Positions 16,809-26,329 of a stretch of DNA of 64,000 nucleotides are shown here, piece after piece. Positions within the stretch are counted from its first letter, which is position 1. Every line of letters begins with the position of its first letter. Source of the stretch: Arthrobacter agilis. Lineage in GTDB: Bacteria > Actinomycetota > Actinomycetes > Actinomycetales > Micrococcaceae. Position numbers and translations under genes: made by a program. The notes beneath the pieces were generated by a model, which saw nothing but the letters and a program-made list of their open reading frames with translations, did not search any database and was not told where the DNA came from. The stretch spans positions 682,001 to 746,000 of the forward strand of contig NZ_NFSC01000031.1 of NCBI RefSeq assembly GCF_002157505.1, in the 5' to 3' direction.

Positions 16809-16923
16809 GCACCCTCCTTGCCCGACTTACGCGCGCCTGCCCCGCACTGGATGGAACATTTGTTCACAGCGCCCGCCAACCACATTCCGCAAGATCGCCT
16901 GGGGCTGTTCCGGGTAGTGGTTT

Positions 16924-18144
16924 TTATGCTGCCGCGATGACGAGGGCGGTGCTGTGACCGCCGAAGCCGAATGCGTTGGTGATGGCAGTTTTCGAGCCGG
17001 CGCATCCGGTGGTGGTCTTGATGACGTTGAGGTCGATCTTCGGGTCTGGGTTTTCGAGATTGAGTGTGCCTGGCAGTAGCCCCGTCCGGAGGGCCTGGAT
17101 GGTCACGATGGCACCGAGCGTCCCGGCTCCACCCAGCAAGTGTCCTGTCATGGACTTGGTGGACGTGACAGGCACATCGCCTCCGACGGCAGCAGCGATG
17201 GCGCCTGCCTCAAGAAGGTCACCGACAGGAGTCGATGTAGCGTGCGCATGGACGAAACCAACATCGGATCCGGAAAGCCCTGCCGCCGTGAGAGCTTTCT
17301 GCATGACGCGGTGCTGTATCGCCTGGTCGGCTGCCACGATGTCTCCAGCATCGGACGTGACCGCGGCCCCGGCGATCCGCCCGAGAATCTCGGCTCCACG
17401 CGCTCGGGCGAAATCTTCCCGCTCGAGGACGATGATGCCGGCGCCCTCGGCCATCACGAAACCGTTCCGGTCCCGGTCGAAAGGCCGAGAAGCCCCAGCC
17501 GGGTCATCGTTGCTCGTGGAGAGCGCCCGGAGCTGAGCGAAACCGCTGATCGCCAGCTCGTTCACGCAAGCATCGACTCCCCCAGCGACGACAACATCCA
17601 CCGCACCCGAGGTAATCATCTCGACACCCTGGGCGATCGCTTCAGCTCCGGAGGCGCAGGCACTCACTGGAGTGCGGGCGCCTCCCTGGGCGCCGATATC
17701 GATGGACACCCATGCAGAAGGACCATTGACCATCATGTGCGTCAATGTATGTGGGGAAACCCGGCGCGGACCGCCGGTATCCAGGTTCCGGACTTGTGAC
17801 ACCACCGTGCCCAGACCTCCGTAGCCGGATCCGACCACCACCGCGAGGCGGTCCGGATCAACGGCTGGCCGCCCGGCCTGGGCCCATGCCTCACGCGATG
17901 CCACGAGTGCCAGATGCCCGCAACGATCCATCCGCCGGTATTCCCTGGTGGACAGCAGAGTTGCGGGATCCGCAGCGACGAGCCCGGCTACACGCACCGG
18001 CAGCTCCTGCGCCCACGGTTGGTCCAGGACGGTGATGCCCGACCGGCCCTCCACAAGCTCATTCCATGTCTGGGCGACCGTACCCCCGACAGGAGTCATG
18101 GCCCCCATACCGGTCACCACCACCCCGACCGCCTTCGCAACCAC
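16924..18144 (-). CDS. Orphan beta-ketoacyl-ACP synthase (FabF/KAS II type)
   Basis: 406 residues, a complete thiolase-fold condensing enzyme. The Cys-His-His triad is in place: C163 in VSACASGAEA, H301 in HAHATSTPVGD and H335 in KSMTGHLLGGAG. The conserved N-terminal VVVTGMGAMTPVGG and C-terminal NAFGFGGHS are also present. The start is a GTG with AGGAGG ten bases upstream. The usual housekeeping fabF sits with fabD, fabH and acpP; none of these is near, so this is probably a paralogue. It could condense special acyl chains (branched, long or pigment-linked), but no partner acyl carrier protein is seen in the window. It could not be assigned to a polyketide cluster. Confidence 0.9.
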   Translation of the reverse strand: MVAKAVGVVVTGMGAMTPVGGTVAQTWNELVEGRSGITVLDQPWAQELPVRVAGLVAADPATLLSTREYRRMDRCGHLALVASREAWAQAGRPAVDPDRLAVVVGSGYGGLGTVVSQVRNLDTGGPRRVSPHTLTHMMVNGPSAWVSIDIGAQGGARTPVSACASGAEAIAQGVEMITSGAVDVVVAGGVDACVNELAISGFAQLRALSTSNDDPAGASRPFDRDRNGFVMAEGAGIIVLEREDFARARGAEILGRIAGAAVTSDAGDIVAADQAIQHRVMQKALTAAGLSGSDVGFVHAHATSTPVGDLLEAGAIAAAVGGDVPVTSTKSMTGHLLGGAGTLGAIVTIQALRTGLLPGTLNLENPDPKIDLNVIKTTTGCAGSKTAITNAFGFGGHSTALVIAAA

Positions 18145-18602
18145 AGGAAACCGTCCTCCTACTGTTCAGACAACAAAACCGTCAACTCCGCCAGCACCAC
18201 GGCCAGCCAGCGAATAGAACCCTTCAGAACCCTACAGAAGTGCAACCCCCGCGCCCCAACAGGAAAAACCCGACCGCCTTCCGCACCCGGGGTCTGCATC
18301 ACCACCTCGCGAGTAGGCAGGACGCCCGCTGCCGAAACGGTCTCCGTTCTCTCCCATCATGGCAGGGTAAGCCCGCGGCGGCACCGGCCGACCATGGTGA
18401 CGGCAACCGCGATGATGAAGGCGCTGATACTCAAAGCCACTTGATGACCTCGATTGCAGGTTTCAGGGCTCATGTCGACCGGACGCTTGTGTGGTGGGGC
18501 CAGCACCTTGGAACGCGTAATAGGCCTAATCTTGATCAGGAACGCGGATCCGGTCGGATCGTCGTGCAAGCGACATACGGACAAAGTGGCGAAGGAATCA
18601 AC
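18145..18602. other. Divergent control region between fabF and the GAF gene
   Basis: 458 bases. The fabF ribosome site is at its left end and that of the GAF gene (GAAGGA at 18591-18596) at its right end. A minus-strand frame at 18357-18473 would give a 38-residue one-helix peptide (VALSISAFIIAVAVTMVG) but lacks a ribosome site, so I leave it unproven. No operator was identified. Confidence 0.4.
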
Positions 18603-19517
18603 GTGCTCGATGAGTATGTGCAGCAGTGGAGTGCGATTCAAACCGTACGGGCGGCCGGCCTCCACCTCGAGGACGTCTTCACCACATACTTCGGCCTCTC
18701 CGGCGATGCCGATGAGCTCGAGGTCCAGGGGTATCTGTCCGGCCTGGTGATGCTCCCGGCACCACAGCGGGACCTGCTCGCCCAGGCCATCAATGAACTG
18801 CTCGACAGCATCGGTTCCATGGTTGATGGTGCGCACTACAGCGATCAGGATGCTGCGTCCTCCTCCGGCTACGGCGACTACCTCCGGCCCCTGGCCCTCT
18901 CCCCCGATCACTATGACTTCAGCGCGCCACCGGTCGGGGACAACAGCACCAGCGCCACCACCAGCCCCGGCTCCGTCCTCGACACCACGGACGCCGCGGA
19001 TGCCGTGGATGCCGCCGATGCCTCAGGTGGAGGGCTGGACGATGCTGGCCTGGACGAGCATGAGTTCCGGCGTCTCCACGCGTTGCATGAGTCGGGGTTA
19101 CTCGAGACCGGGCCGGAGGAACGCTTCGATCGGATCACCCGGCAGGCCCGGGACCACTTCGGTGTCAGTTCGGCCTCCATCGCCCTGATCACCGAGGACG
19201 CACAGATCATCAAGTCCGTCGTCGGACCTATCGGCGAGGACCTTCCACGGGCAGTCGCGCTGTGCGCGAAGACCATCGAGCGGGACCGCACTCTGGTCAT
19301 TCCCGATGCCAGCATCGACCCGGAATGGCGGGATCATCCCCTCGTCGCCGGTGGGCCAGGGGTCCGCTTCTATGCCGGCCACCCCCTCTGCACAGCCGAC
19401 GGCTGGCGTATCGGCACCCTCTGCCTGATCGACGACCAGCCGCGGACCTTCACCGAGGAGGACGTGCAGGTCCTCAGGCGTCTCGCCGCGCAGGTACAGA
19501 TGCACATCTGGGTCTAG
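18603..19517 (+). CDS. GAF-domain sensor protein
   Basis: 304 residues from a GTG with GAAGGA six bases upstream. The frame runs open much further 5', but codon choice there is poor. The N-terminal 90 or so residues are helical (LDEYVQQWSAIQTVRAAGLH, LSGLVMLPAPQRDLLAQAI) and unfamiliar. A low-complexity Ala/Asp/Thr linker (TTDAADAVDAADASGG) follows. The C-terminal GAF domain (about 155-304) is of the type that begins LHESGLLETGPEERFDRIT and ends GTLCLIDDQPRTFTEED, often fused to GGDEF or kinase domains. Here no output domain follows. It may sense a small ligand and act through the N-terminal helices. Confidence 0.8.
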   Translation: MLDEYVQQWSAIQTVRAAGLHLEDVFTTYFGLSGDADELEVQGYLSGLVMLPAPQRDLLAQAINELLDSIGSMVDGAHYSDQDAASSSGYGDYLRPLALSPDHYDFSAPPVGDNSTSATTSPGSVLDTTDAADAVDAADASGGGLDDAGLDEHEFRRLHALHESGLLETGPEERFDRITRQARDHFGVSSASIALITEDAQIIKSVVGPIGEDLPRAVALCAKTIERDRTLVIPDASIDPEWRDHPLVAGGPGVRFYAGHPLCTADGWRIGTLCLIDDQPRTFTEEDVQVLRRLAAQVQMHIWV

Positions 19518-19551
19518 TCAGAGGAAACCAGTGATGAAGTAGTAATGAGGC

Positions 19552-20322
19552 ATGATGCACGCCGTGTTCGATAGCCACTTCCACATCATCGACCCCAGGT
19601 TTCCGCTGATATCCAATAATGGGTACCTTCCTCCTGAGTTCACGGTGGATCACTACCGCTCACAGGTGAAGGTTCTCGGGATTTCCGGCGGGGTCGTCGT
19701 ATCGGGGTCCTTCCAGGGCTTCGACCAGAACTATCTGGTGAACGCCCTCAGCGAGCTCGGATCGGGATTCGTGGGTGTCGCGAATCTTCCTGCGGACATT
19801 CCTGATTCGGAGATAGAGGAACTGGCCTTCGCCGGTGTTCGAGCTGCGCGCTTCAACCTGTACCGCGGAGGGTCCGAGGGCATCAGCGAACTCCTACGGT
19901 TGAGCACACGGGTTGCGGCGGTCGCTGATATGCACACGGAGCTCTATGTCGATGCGACGGATCTAGACGCACTCGAACCGACCCTGGCGCAGCTGCCCCG
20001 GGTCAGCATCGATCATCTGGGAATGAGTGGAGCCAATCGGGGGGTTCTGCTCCGTCTGGTGGAGGGAGGCATGCGCGTGAAGGCGACAGGTTTCGGTCGC
20101 GTCACCCTGGACGTCGCCGAGGCCCTTCGCGCGATACACGCCGCCAACCCGACCGCTCTCATGTTCGGTTCCGACCTGCCGTCGACCCGTGCCAGGCGGC
20201 CATTCGCCGCCACCGATATTTCCCTTATAGCCGACGCTCTCGGCGAGTCTGCTCTGCCGGCAGTTCTTCACGAGAACGGGCGATCCTTCTACCGCATGGG
20301 ATCAGAAGCTGCGGACACGTGA
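19552..20322 (+). CDS. Amidohydrolase-2 family TIM-barrel hydrolase
   Basis: 256 residues. The metal-binding HxH is at residues 9-11 (FDSHFHIID), a histidine at the fourth or fifth strand follows in VSIDHLGMSG, and the terminal metal-ligand Asp lies in LMFGSDLPSTRA. This is the amidohydrolase-2 group, which includes 2-pyrone-4,6-dicarboxylate lactonase and various decarboxylase or lactonase enzymes. The substrate is unknown. The next gene is the convergent sugar ABC transporter, so a sugar-lactone role is possible but not shown. The start is ATG ATG at 19552/19555. Confidence 0.82.
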   Translation: MMHAVFDSHFHIIDPRFPLISNNGYLPPEFTVDHYRSQVKVLGISGGVVVSGSFQGFDQNYLVNALSELGSGFVGVANLPADIPDSEIEELAFAGVRAARFNLYRGGSEGISELLRLSTRVAAVADMHTELYVDATDLDALEPTLAQLPRVSIDHLGMSGANRGVLLRLVEGGMRVKATGFGRVTLDVAEALRAIHAANPTALMFGSDLPSTRARRPFAATDISLIADALGESALPAVLHENGRSFYRMGSEAADT

Positions 20323-20411
20323 GCGGTCAGGTCATGCTGACAGGACTCGGATGGTTTCCCCGCGCACCCAGGCGTCATCTTCACTCCACAGGATGTGGCC
20401 GGGAGTGAAGC

Positions 20412-21317
20412 TCACTCCGCCGAAGTGACCTCGACGTCGACGTCGGCCTGGACCTCCCGGACGACGTCGGGGTAGCCGCCCAGGTCCGCCAGTTCGTGTG
20501 CCAACTCCTGCAGCTCTGCCCCGCCGGCCATCAGTCCTGTGAGTTCATCGAGTTCGATGTCCTTCTTGTCGTAGCTGCCGATGCTTCTTCCGCGTTTGAG
20601 GAGTAGGAAGCTGTCCCCGACCGGGTAGGCGTGGTGCGGATTGTGGGTGATGAAGATGACGCCGAGGCCGCGGTCGCGTGCCTGCAGGATATAGCGGAGC
20701 ACCACTCCGGACTGTTTCACGCCCAGTGCCGCCGTCGGCTCGTCCAGGATCAGTGCCTTGGCACCGAAGTAGACCGCCCGAGCAATGGCCACGCACTGCC
20801 GCTCGCCACCGGAGAGCTGACCGATGGGCTGGTTGACGTCGCGAAGGTCGATGCCCATGTCCGCCAGTTCCTTCTTGGTGACCGTCTTCATCCGCTTGAC
20901 GTCCAGGCGCTTGAACGGGCCCTTGCCGACGGTCAGTTCCGAGCCCAGGAAGAAGTTGCGCCAGATGGGCATGAGCGGCACAACGGCAAGGTCCTGGTAG
21001 ACCGAGGCGATGCCCGCATCGAGGGCCTCCCGGGGGCTGGTGAGCCTGCGCTCCTGGCCCAGGATCCTGAACGTCCCCTCGTCGTGCTGGTGCAGCCCGG
21101 CGATGATCTTGATCAGCGTGGACTTACCGGCACCGTTGTCGCCGAGCACACAGGTAACCCGCCCTTGATCGACGGTCATGGTGACATCGCTCAGGGCGAT
21201 GATATTGCCGTAGTGCTTGCCTACGCCGTCCAGCTCCATGAGGTGGACCGGGGTGGGAGCCGGCGGGTCTTGTTCGTTGTGCAGCAGGGGTTGCTGATTG
21301 ATCTGCCCGGTGCTCAT
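20412..21317 (-). CDS. Sugar ABC transporter ATP-binding protein (FrcA-like)
   Basis: 301 residues with one ATPase domain. Walker A is GDNGAGKST near residues 59-67, the signature is [14 protein letters not shown], and Walker B is [12 protein letters not shown] followed by a switch His in FITHNPHHA. RbsA/XylG proteins have two fused ATPase domains. This half-size form is typical of FrcA-type importers. It energises uptake through the permease encoded just upstream (17 bases away). The N-terminal 25 residues are polar and variable, so the start could be internal. Confidence 0.9.
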   Translation of the reverse strand: MSTGQINQQPLLHNEQDPPAPTPVHLMELDGVGKHYGNIIALSDVTMTVDQGRVTCVLGDNGAGKSTLIKIIAGLHQHDEGTFRILGQERRLTSPREALDAGIASVYQDLAVVPLMPIWRNFFLGSELTVGKGPFKRLDVKRMKTVTKKELADMGIDLRDVNQPIGQLSGGERQCVAIARAVYFGAKALILDEPTAALGVKQSGVVLRYILQARDRGLGVIFITHNPHHAYPVGDSFLLLKRGRSIGSYDKKDIELDELTGLMAGGAELQELAHELADLGGYPDVVREVQADVDVEVTSAE

Positions 21318-21333
21318 AGCGGCCGCGCCCTTC

Positions 21334-22374
21334 CTATTTCAGTTCCGCACGGCGTTTGACGATCAGGTTCACGATGGTGGCCAACAGCAGCATCAGGCCC
21401 AGGAAGAACTTGAACCAGTCGGGGTTCCACTCCGCGTAGACGATTCCCTTGTTGGCCATGCCGAAGATGAAGGCACCGATGGCCCCTCCGATCGCCGAGC
21501 CGTAGCCGCCTGTGAGCAGGCAACCGCCGATGACCGCAGCAATGATGTAGAGGAATTCATTGCCGATACCCTCGCCGGACTGAACGGAGTCGAAAGCGAA
21601 GAGGTTGTGCATACCGAGCACCCAGCCGCAGAATCCGACGCCCATGAACAGCCCGATCTTGGTGGCCCTGACGGGTACGCCTACGGCGCGAGCGGCGTTC
21701 TCGTCTCCGCCCACGGCGAAGATCCAGTTGCCTATTTTCGTCCGCAGCAGCAGCCAGGAGGCAATCACCACGAGGACGATCCAGATGAGGATCGGACTTT
21801 TCAGATCCATGCCGCCGATGGTGAAGCTGTTGGCGAAGACAGCCCGAGCTGATTGGAAACCATCCATCGAGGCGATGGACGGCGTAGCGACGCTGCCGCC
21901 GATCAGCCTGGTCAGCGCCAGATTCAGCCCTGTCAGCATGAGGAATGTGGCCAGGGTGACGATGAAACTCGGCAGTTTCGTCTTCATCAGGATCCAGCCG
22001 TTGACGAAACCGATCAGCAGGGAAACGATCAGAGCAAGGCCGACGCCCACCCAGAGGTTCATGGAGAAATACCAGCTGAAAAGGGACGCAGTCAGGGCCG
22101 AACTGATCACGGCGACTCCGGCGGAAAGATCGAACTCCCCGCCGATCATCAGCAGTGACACGGCCACCGCCATGATGCCGAAGGTCGATGAGCCGTAGAG
22201 CACCGTGGCGAAGGAGTTCGGCTGCAGGAAGACAGGGGCGGCGGCCGAGAAAAAGACGAAGAGGACGATGGCGCCCACCAGGGCGCCGACTTCCGGACGG
22301 CCCAGCAGATTCTGCGCTACGCTGCGCCTGCCGACCCGTTCATCCAGCGTGGGAACGTCTACGAGTATTGCCAT
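21334..22374 (-). CDS. Sugar ABC transporter permease (FrcC/RbsC-like)
   Basis: 346 residues, strongly hydrophobic, with about nine or ten membrane helices (for example [60 protein letters not shown]). The last segment is the family EAA-like loop region of the BPD_transp_2 group. The ATG at 22374 is fixed by GAGGAG. It is the middle gene of a three-gene operon with the binding protein 62 bases upstream and the ATPase 17 bases downstream, so it forms the channel for a simple sugar. Confidence 0.92.
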   Translation of the reverse strand: MAILVDVPTLDERVGRRSVAQNLLGRPEVGALVGAIVLFVFFSAAAPVFLQPNSFATVLYGSSTFGIMAVAVSLLMIGGEFDLSAGVAVISSALTASLFSWYFSMNLWVGVGLALIVSLLIGFVNGWILMKTKLPSFIVTLATFLMLTGLNLALTRLIGGSVATPSIASMDGFQSARAVFANSFTIGGMDLKSPILIWIVLVVIASWLLLRTKIGNWIFAVGGDENAARAVGVPVRATKIGLFMGVGFCGWVLGMHNLFAFDSVQSGEGIGNEFLYIIAAVIGGCLLTGGYGSAIGGAIGAFIFGMANKGIVYAEWNPDWFKFFLGLMLLLATIVNLIVKRRAELK

Positions 22375-22436
22375 GTGATTCTCCTCATCGGGCTGCTGCC
22401 GGGGTTGGTTCGAGTTCCCGGCGTCCTTAAGCGTCC

Positions 22437-23438
22437 TTAGCGGATGCCGTCCTTGGCGAACTGGAGGACCGATTCGGCGTTGGATTCGTCGACGATCGCC
22501 GGCCCGGTCAGGACCGGCTGCCCGCCGCCGATCTGGAAACCGCCGCGGCTGGCCTCCCAGAGCGCATCGACAGAACCGTAGCCCTGCAGCCACGGCTGCT
22601 GGTCGACGGTGAACTGAACCTTGCCGTCGATGATGTTCTGGGCCAGCTCCCCATTCAGGTCGAAGGAAGCGACCTTCACCTCGTCCTGCAGGTCGAGCGC
22701 TTCCACGGCCTTGAGGATGGTCTGGGTGAAGGGTGCCCCCAGCCCGATGATGGCATCAACATCCGAGGCAGCCTGCAGCTTCGCGGTCACCGTCGAGGAG
22801 ACCTGGGTCATGTCCGTTCCTGTGACATAGACGATCTCACTCCCGGGAACCTTCGATTTCACGCCCTCACAGCGGGCCTCCAGTGCCACGTTGCCCTGCT
22901 CGTGGATCACGCAGATCGGGTGGGTGCTACCGTCTGCAGCCAGTTCGGCGCCCACCGCCGCGCCGGCGAGGGCCTCATCCGAACCGAAGTGGGTGAAGGC
23001 TCCCACCTCCGCGGACACGTCTGCTCCAGAGTTGATGCTGACAATCGGAATGCCGGCGTCCGAGGCTTTCTTCAGCGCATCCTTGAGCGCATCGGGCTTG
23101 GCCAGGGTGACGACGATTCCGTCAACGCCCTGATCGACGGCCTGCTGGACCAGCTGGGCCTGCCGTCCGCCTTCGGGATCCGACGTGTACAGCAGATCGA
23201 CGTTGTCCTTCGCGGCGGCCTCCTCGGCCCCCTTACGCACAATGTCCCAGAAAGTATCGCCGGGACCGGCGTGGGTGATCATGGCAACCTTGATCTCCGG
23301 GGTGTCCGCCACCTTCCCGCCGAGTTCCGCCTTGCCGGCGTCGGGATCCCGTCCGCCCTGGGAGGTGCAGGCGCTCAAAGCCAGCGTGGGGATGACGATT
23401 GCAGTCAGAACCCCTGCCTGCCAGGAAAATTTCTTCAC
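22437..23438 (-). CDS. Sugar-binding lipoprotein of the FrcB type
   Basis: 333 residues from a GTG with AGAAGGAG upstream. The signal has a lipobox LALSAC with the lipidated cysteine at residue 24. The mature part is a type I periplasmic-binding fold, with IKVAMITHAGPGDTFWDIVR, QAVDQGVDGIVVTLAKPDAL and IVSINSGADVSAEVGAFTHF near the hinge and VDAIIGLGAPFTQTILKAVE later. This fits importers of fructose, ribose or related sugars or polyols; the exact ligand cannot be read. It is the first gene of the operon. No regulator gene lies next to it. Confidence 0.92.
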   Translation of the reverse strand: MKKFSWQAGVLTAIVIPTLALSACTSQGGRDPDAGKAELGGKVADTPEIKVAMITHAGPGDTFWDIVRKGAEEAAAKDNVDLLYTSDPEGGRQAQLVQQAVDQGVDGIVVTLAKPDALKDALKKASDAGIPIVSINSGADVSAEVGAFTHFGSDEALAGAAVGAELAADGSTHPICVIHEQGNVALEARCEGVKSKVPGSEIVYVTGTDMTQVSSTVTAKLQAASDVDAIIGLGAPFTQTILKAVEALDLQDEVKVASFDLNGELAQNIIDGKVQFTVDQQPWLQGYGSVDALWEASRGGFQIGGGQPVLTGPAIVDESNAESVLQFAKDGIR

Positions 23439-23839
23439 GACCGATCTCCTTCTGATGTACATGCCGGGTCGAAACCAGATGCTCCGATCCATGACCCAAA
23501 AATTTTGCACGCATCGACGTGGTGTGGGCCTCAACGCCTGGTGGCCGGCGGGTGCGGACACCTCGTTGCCCGCGTCCATGGAGCCTCGCCTGGAAGACCG
23601 CTGACTGCGTCAGATGCGCGGCCGGGAACAGGTTGCGATGGTGCCCGGGACCGCACCGGCACGACACCGAGTGCCCAAGGCCATTCGAAGTAAACGCTAG
23701 CAACGGTGGCCGACGCACGCAGGCACAAAGAATCGCCCGGAGCACTAGCGGCAGGCGGACCAGGTGCGCTACGAGCAAGGGTGAAGGCTCTGTAGAAGCT
23801 CCACCACGATGGGTTTCGGTGAAGGTCTTCGAGCAGGTT
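23439..23839. other. Upstream region of the sugar importer
   Basis: 400 bases that hold the ribosome site of the binding-protein gene and presumably its promoter. I see no operator palindrome that I can support and no gene with a plausible start. Confidence 0.4.
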
Positions 23840-24513
23840 CTAGACCGATCTGGTTTCACCTGCCCGGTCCCGGTAAGCGTCATCAGGGTTCCCGTGCAAC
23901 GCCAGGGCGACGCGGGCAGCGAGGTCGTGGACGGCGTCAGCGTTCTAGGAGAGCATTGCCGGGTCCATCGAATCGAGGATCAGGCCCACTTGAGCGCGAA
24001 TGGCTCCGCGCTGGATGTCGTCCCGGGTGTTCACCGCGCAGTCCCGGAGCAGGCGCAGCAAACGAAGCCGCTGCGCGGCGCCGCCACCAGGGTCCCGCCC
24101 TCGGGCCTCGGGAGATTGGGATCGAGGTTCCTGCAGTGGTCCTGGTATCCGGTCACCGATACCACGAACGTCGACATCAGAATGCCCAGAACGGCCTGGG
24201 TCACCCGGTCCCTGGCGAACTCACGCAGCAACCGCGGTGAGAACTGCTGGGACGCCGACTGCAACGCGAGCACCGTCAACGAGAAAATCAGGGTCGTGGC
24301 CGTCATGATCGAACCCGCCCCCACCTGCAGCAACGCCATCGCCGCATCCACGCCGCTCGGCCCCATCCAGGTGGCCCATGCAGGCGCAGGATTCGGACGG
24401 ACCATCAGCAGGAGGATTGTCACCACCAGGGAAGCGACAGCGGCAACGAACGGCCAGAACCACAACGTGGCCCGCAGGACCCCAGCGAAACGTGACCTCG
24501 TACACGTACTCAT
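23840..24513 (-). pseudogene. DUF2254 membrane protein, broken copy
   Basis: The frame starts well: ATG preceded by GGAGGAGGAC, then FWPFVAAVASLVVTILLLM and LALQSASQQFSPRLLREFAR with DRVTQAVLGILMSTFVVSV. This is the N-terminal half of DUF2254, normally about 430 residues. After GGTLVAAPRSGFV the reading must shift near 24065 to continue as RLLRLLRDCAVNTRDDIQRG and AIRAQVGLILDSMDPAMLS, where a TAG at 23945-23947 interrupts. Reading on gives NADAVHDLAARVALALHG. Some 150 central residues are missing. So there is an internal deletion, a frameshift and a stop. Confidence 0.75.
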
Positions 24514-24682
24514 GTCCTCCTCCATCCCCACCAGTCATCAGCCACGCTCCCCCGGTGCCGAGTCCCATCGGTCCCAGGTCCGAGCGTGGAGAGCAACTCG
24601 GGCCCGGACGTGGCACCACGTTTCCCACTGCAGGTCGGGTGCAAGGAATAGTCGGGCGGAGCGTCCGCTCCCGTTGGTGTCG

Positions 24683-26143
24683 CTATTCCTTGACGACGCG
24701 GATGGTTTTGAGGGACGCGTCGCCCGGGTCGGGGAGGACCATTCCGGCGTCGACGCCACTGCGCAGGTATTTCACGGCCGCTTCGGTGATGCGTTCGCCG
24801 GGCAGGAAGACCGGGACGCCCGGTGGGTAGGGTGTGGCCAGTTCCGCGACGATCCTGCCGATGGATTCCTCGACGGAGATGTCCTCCACGGGCCCGAAGA
24901 ACGCGTCCCGGGGCAGCATCACGGTTTCCAGGTCCAGTTCGCCCTCGTCGGGGATCAGCACGGGAGGTGATGCGGGGAAGTCCGCGGCCGCGCCGATGAG
25001 CAGGCGCAGGCCGTCCATCAGGCGCTGCACGGTGGATTCGTCGTCGGCGATGGACATGGTGATCTCGAAACGGCGGTGATCGGTGGTGCCGAAGTCGAGC
25101 AGGCAGTTCTCCCGCAGCCAGTCGTGGGCCTGATAGCCGGTGATGCCGAGGCCGGACACGTCCACGAGGATGTGCAGGATGTCGAGGTCCTTGGAGGCCT
25201 CGTGGGAAGTGAGTTCCTCCTCGAGCACGTGCAGGCCGGGCAGTTCCTCGATCTGTTCCCGTACACGGCGCGTCAGGGCCAGCGTGCGCTCGATCATGTC
25301 GTGCCCGTTCTGGACCATCTGGCGCCGCCACCCGTCCATTGCCGCGTACATCAGCGTGCTGGAGCTGGTGGTCGCGAGGATGTCCGCGCAGTGTGCGAGG
25401 CGGATCGGGTCCACGAGGTCCCCCTGGAGGTGGAAGACCGAGCCCTGCTCGAAGCCGATACCCATCTTGTGCACGCTCACCACGCACAGATCCGCCCCCG
25501 CGGACATCGCCCACGTCGGAGTGTCGGTATGGAAAGGCAACTGCGCCCCCCACGCCTCGTCGATGATCAGCGGCTTGCCGCGGTCATGGCAAATCTTGGC
25601 GATCGCCTCGATGTCCGCGCACGTCCCGTACGGCGTCGGACTCACGATCAGCGCCGCGGACGCATCAGGATACTTCTCCCACATCGCCTCCACCTCCCGA
25701 GGGGTCGGCGGGTGGGCGAGTTTGAGGTCGTTGTCCCAGCTCGGCCGGATCCACCGCGGCTGCAGACCACCCAGGACCAGGGCCGACACCACCGATTTGT
25801 GGGCGTCCCGGCCGATCAGGATCTCCCCCTCACCATGGGTGACGGCGAGGATCGCCGCCTTCACCGACAGAGAACTGCCGCACGTGGAGAAGAACGTCTG
25901 GTCCGCCCCCACCGCATCGGCCATGAGATCCTGTGCCCGCTGCAGGTAACCATTGGAGGTCTTCCTGTCATCGAGCCCCGAACTGGCCAGGACGTCGGAT
26001 CGAAAACTCTGCTCCCCCAGGACCTCCAGTACCCGCGGGTCCACGCCCCGGCCCTGCCGGTGAGCCGGCGGAGTGAAACCGTACCGGTTGAGCTTCTGGT
26101 GCTCCGCCAGAGCCGTCAGGACGGGCGTCTCGTTCTGGTCCAT
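24683..26143 (-). CDS. Orn/Lys/Arg decarboxylase-type PLP enzyme
   Basis: 486 residues, fold type I PLP enzyme of the Orn/Lys/Arg decarboxylase major-domain family without the N-terminal wing domain, as in Gram-positive SpeA/Cad-like proteins. The PLP lysine is K226 in SVHKMGIG, the pyridine-binding Asp is D195 in IIDEAWGA, and H115 stacks on the cofactor (GRDAHKS). It probably makes a polyamine (putrescine, cadaverine or agmatine); the exact amino acid is open. The ATG at 26143 follows GGAGGGAT; an upstream ATG in the same frame lacks a ribosome site. It reads divergently from the nitronate monooxygenase-like gene. Confidence 0.9.
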   Translation of the reverse strand: MDQNETPVLTALAEHQKLNRYGFTPPAHRQGRGVDPRVLEVLGEQSFRSDVLASSGLDDRKTSNGYLQRAQDLMADAVGADQTFFSTCGSSLSVKAAILAVTHGEGEILIGRDAHKSVVSALVLGGLQPRWIRPSWDNDLKLAHPPTPREVEAMWEKYPDASAALIVSPTPYGTCADIEAIAKICHDRGKPLIIDEAWGAQLPFHTDTPTWAMSAGADLCVVSVHKMGIGFEQGSVFHLQGDLVDPIRLAHCADILATTSSSTLMYAAMDGWRRQMVQNGHDMIERTLALTRRVREQIEELPGLHVLEEELTSHEASKDLDILHILVDVSGLGITGYQAHDWLRENCLLDFGTTDHRRFEITMSIADDESTVQRLMDGLRLLIGAAADFPASPPVLIPDEGELDLETVMLPRDAFFGPVEDISVEESIGRIVAELATPYPPGVPVFLPGERITEAAVKYLRSGVDAGMVLPDPGDASLKTIRVVKE

Positions 26144-26329
26144 CAGTTCTATCCCTCCGGAATTGATCAGTCTGCTTATTAAATAAACCTGCCAAGTGCG
26201 CGGCGGGTGCGTCAAGGAGCAACAAACGCCCTCCGGCTCGCCCAGATATGCAACAGGCAGAGAGCAGGGGCATGATCAGCAGGACCTCCAGAGCATGCAT
26301 CCATGCCCCACAACCGAGAGGCAGTCCCC

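Noticed and set aside
18066-18602. 5' extension of the GAF gene to 18066 or 18444
   Set aside because: Codon choice is poor (AGG, AAT, CTT runs) and the only ribosome site is the GAAGGA before the GTG at 18603.
16924-19517. Polyketide or fatty-acid biosynthesis cluster around the FabF gene
   Set aside because: No acyl carrier protein, acyltransferase, reductase or thioesterase is near; neighbours are a hypothetical and a GAF protein.
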